From assembly GCA_002189035.1 (NCBI GenBank), contig NEEC01000014.1:560501-624500 (forward strand): a DNA stretch of 64,000 bases, in the 5' to 3' direction. Source of the DNA: Utricularia gibba. Taxonomy: Eukaryota > Streptophyta > Magnoliopsida > Lamiales > Lentibulariaceae. Position 1 is the stretch's first letter, and the number at the start of each line of letters is the position of its first letter. The notes beneath the pieces are model-generated. The model was given only the letters and a program-made list of their open reading frames with translations, searched no databases and was not told the origin of the DNA. Shown one piece after another: positions 62,446 to 64,000 of the stretch. A program made the translations under genes and the position numbers.

Positions 62446-64000
62446 TCAAATGATGGTTCCACTAGGAATCAATGCATCTTTGATGACAGTAACTATGCCA
62501 CTCTTGATGAAATACCCATCTGTTTCTCTTGCTGCTTCTTGCACATTCTCAGAATTGATTATCTGCATGCGTCATGAGGTTCAAGGAATATGAATACCGT
62601 TTCAATCTTTGAAAAGAGACATCCTTTTCCATAGGCACTCACCTTGACATCATCACCAATCCTGGCATTCTTGTCGATGATAGCTCTTCTGATATGTGAA
62701 TTCCTCCCAATACCAACTGGGACACCACCCTTCGCTGCTAGGAGTCTTTTGTCAGCATCAGTCTGCAAAGAACACCACCCCCCTTTAGCTCAATCTAATG
62801 AATTGTGGAAAGCTTTGTTTGATACCTCATAATAGTCAGCTCCCATTAGCAGTGAGTCTTCGATTACCGCACCCTCAGAGATGCAGGAACGCAGCCCAAC
62901 AACCGAATGGTGAATCTTGCAGCTCTAGAGCATGAACGGTTATATCGTGTTATAAGTGTCATGAGCTGAGTACATGAGCGTAGACTGAATGGTGGGTGAT
63001 TGGTACCTTTATCACACATCCCTCACCTATGACACTGTCTGTGACATCGGCATTCAGCATCTTAGAAGGTGGGAGGTAACGAGGCTGTGTGTATATTGGA
63101 GAGGAACGATCATAAAAGCTGAAGTCTGGCAAAGGTTTCTTGGTGATTCCAAGGTTTGCATTGTAGAACGCCTCAATGGTTCCAATGTCCTCCCAATACC
63201 CGTCATACAGATATGCTTGCACCTGAGAAGAAAAGACACACAGTGATGGTCACTTTATCTTTGGGATTGGCACTGAAGAGGTTTACATTGCAAGGATTGT
63301 AGTGTACCCTCATTCCTAGTGAAGTAGCACCAGGGATGACTTCACTTCCAAAGTCATTGGCTGATGGGAACTTCCCTTGTAGCAGATTCAGCATTACATC
63401 TTTACTGAAAACATAGATGCCCATACTTGCAATATACGGCATTTCCACTGCTCTCGCTTCATCAAGTCCTAAGATTGTAGTGTCAACCTATGACAAGGAA
63501 AAGGAGGAGGGGAACGTCAGTGGGAATGCTGACAAGGTAAAACTGGGCACCTCCATTTAGTATCATGGTTCTCCCACCTTCATTGCCTTGAGCTCTTCAC
63601 CCTTGGGCTTTTCTGCAAACTCTATGATCCGCCCTTCATCATCGATCGTCATCAAACCGAAGGCTGTAGCTCTTTTTTCATCCATTGGCAAAGCAGCAAC
63701 TGTTATGTCTGCCTCAGTTTCTCTGTGTGCTTTAATGAATTTCTCATAGTCCATTCTGTACAAATGATCTCCCGCTAATATCAAGTACTCAAGAACGTCA
63801 TGTTCCTCAAAAAGCCACAAGTACTGCCTCACAGCATCGGCTGTCCCCTGGCGGTGGAAGATTAGCAACGCTGATGTGAGAACAGGTTGCAACTGACCGA
63901 AACATTATGTTGATGAAGAAAGTAAGTCATCCCCATATACCTGGAACCAGTTTGGGTTCTCGGGGCTCTGCTGTGCAGCAAGAACCTCGACAAATCCTTC
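62446..64000 (-). CDS. APS1: ADP-glucose pyrophosphorylase small subunit (partial, 5' end beyond window)
   Basis: Catalytic subunit of the plastid enzyme making ADP-glucose from glucose-1-phosphate and ATP, the committed step of starch synthesis; redox and 3-PGA regulated. Exons (minus, 5' to 3'): 64000-63942 (cut), 63847-63578, 63487-63308, 63222-63007, 62924-62826, 62762-62643, 62562-62446; about 353 of roughly 520 residues. Seen: [20 protein letters not shown], the sugar-nucleotide core [72 protein letters not shown], then the left-handed beta-helix ([60 protein letters not shown]) and C terminus ALIPSGTII. Small-subunit wording (for example the C terminus) separates it from large subunits. 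Missing: transit peptide and the regulatory N-terminal cysteine, which lie outside the window. Confidence 0.95.

Overview
This is a gene-dense stretch of flowering-plant nuclear DNA. The evidence is GT-AG introns throughout, plastid transit peptides, photosystem II and starch-synthesis genes, plant-only families (GARP/HHO, HD-ZIP IV, RIC, CDPK, CBL, FBS F-box) and a canonical MIR171 hairpin. Gene content and gene order look eudicot; the species cannot be named from sequence alone. Intergenic DNA is A+T-rich. I saw no transposon ORF, rRNA, tRNA, CRISPR or bacterial-type operon.

Layout, left to right (strand): CHR28/FRG-type SNF2-RING helicase, 5' end outside or unseen (+, 430-5819); FBS F-box protein (+, 7205-7891); VAP4-type vesicle-associated protein (-, 8583-10118); ENT3-type nucleoside transporter (-, 10441-12271); HHO/NIGT1 GARP transcription factor (+, 15712-17265); PsbQ (-, 17616-18511); RIC CRIB-domain ROP effector (+, 20575-21231); ATML1/PDF2-type HD-ZIP IV factor (+, 24854-27696); a probable noncoding transcript with a miRNA-like hairpin (+, about 29085-30780); CDPK (+, 31355-33493); MIR171 (-, 34468-34558); ANKRD13-type ankyrin protein (-, 36185-38148); FBN1 plastoglobule fibrillin (-, 39307-40374); MPC2-type mitochondrial pyruvate carrier (+, 41152-42636); PDS5 cohesin cofactor (+, 43831-53937); Sec14-like lipid transfer protein (-, 54671-56612); CBL2/3 calcium sensor (+, 58507-60148); RABB1/Rab2 GTPase (+, 60803-61993); AGPase small subunit, cut by the window end (-, 62446-64000).

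These are independent housekeeping and regulatory genes, not one pathway. Loose links: epidermal identity (HD-ZIP IV with three L1 boxes upstream), calcium signalling (CDPK, CBL), chloroplast function (PsbQ, fibrillin, AGPase) and nuclear DNA upkeep (SNF2, PDS5). From memory, many have Arabidopsis relatives clustered on chromosome 4 near At4g04-05 and its duplicate near At4g21-22, so the window looks like an old conserved block.

Most noteworthy: (1) MIR171 on the minus strand; (2) an unidentified miRNA-like foldback in a noncoding transcript; (3) a repeated one-base shortage in short homopolymers that breaks three otherwise intact genes (SNF2, PDS5 twice, CBL), more like consensus sequencing error than gene decay; (4) three perfect L1 boxes upstream of the HD-ZIP IV gene. 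I found no convincing new multi-gene system. CDS entries give the full coding span; exon coordinates, read by eye from splice sites, homology and phase, are in the evidence.
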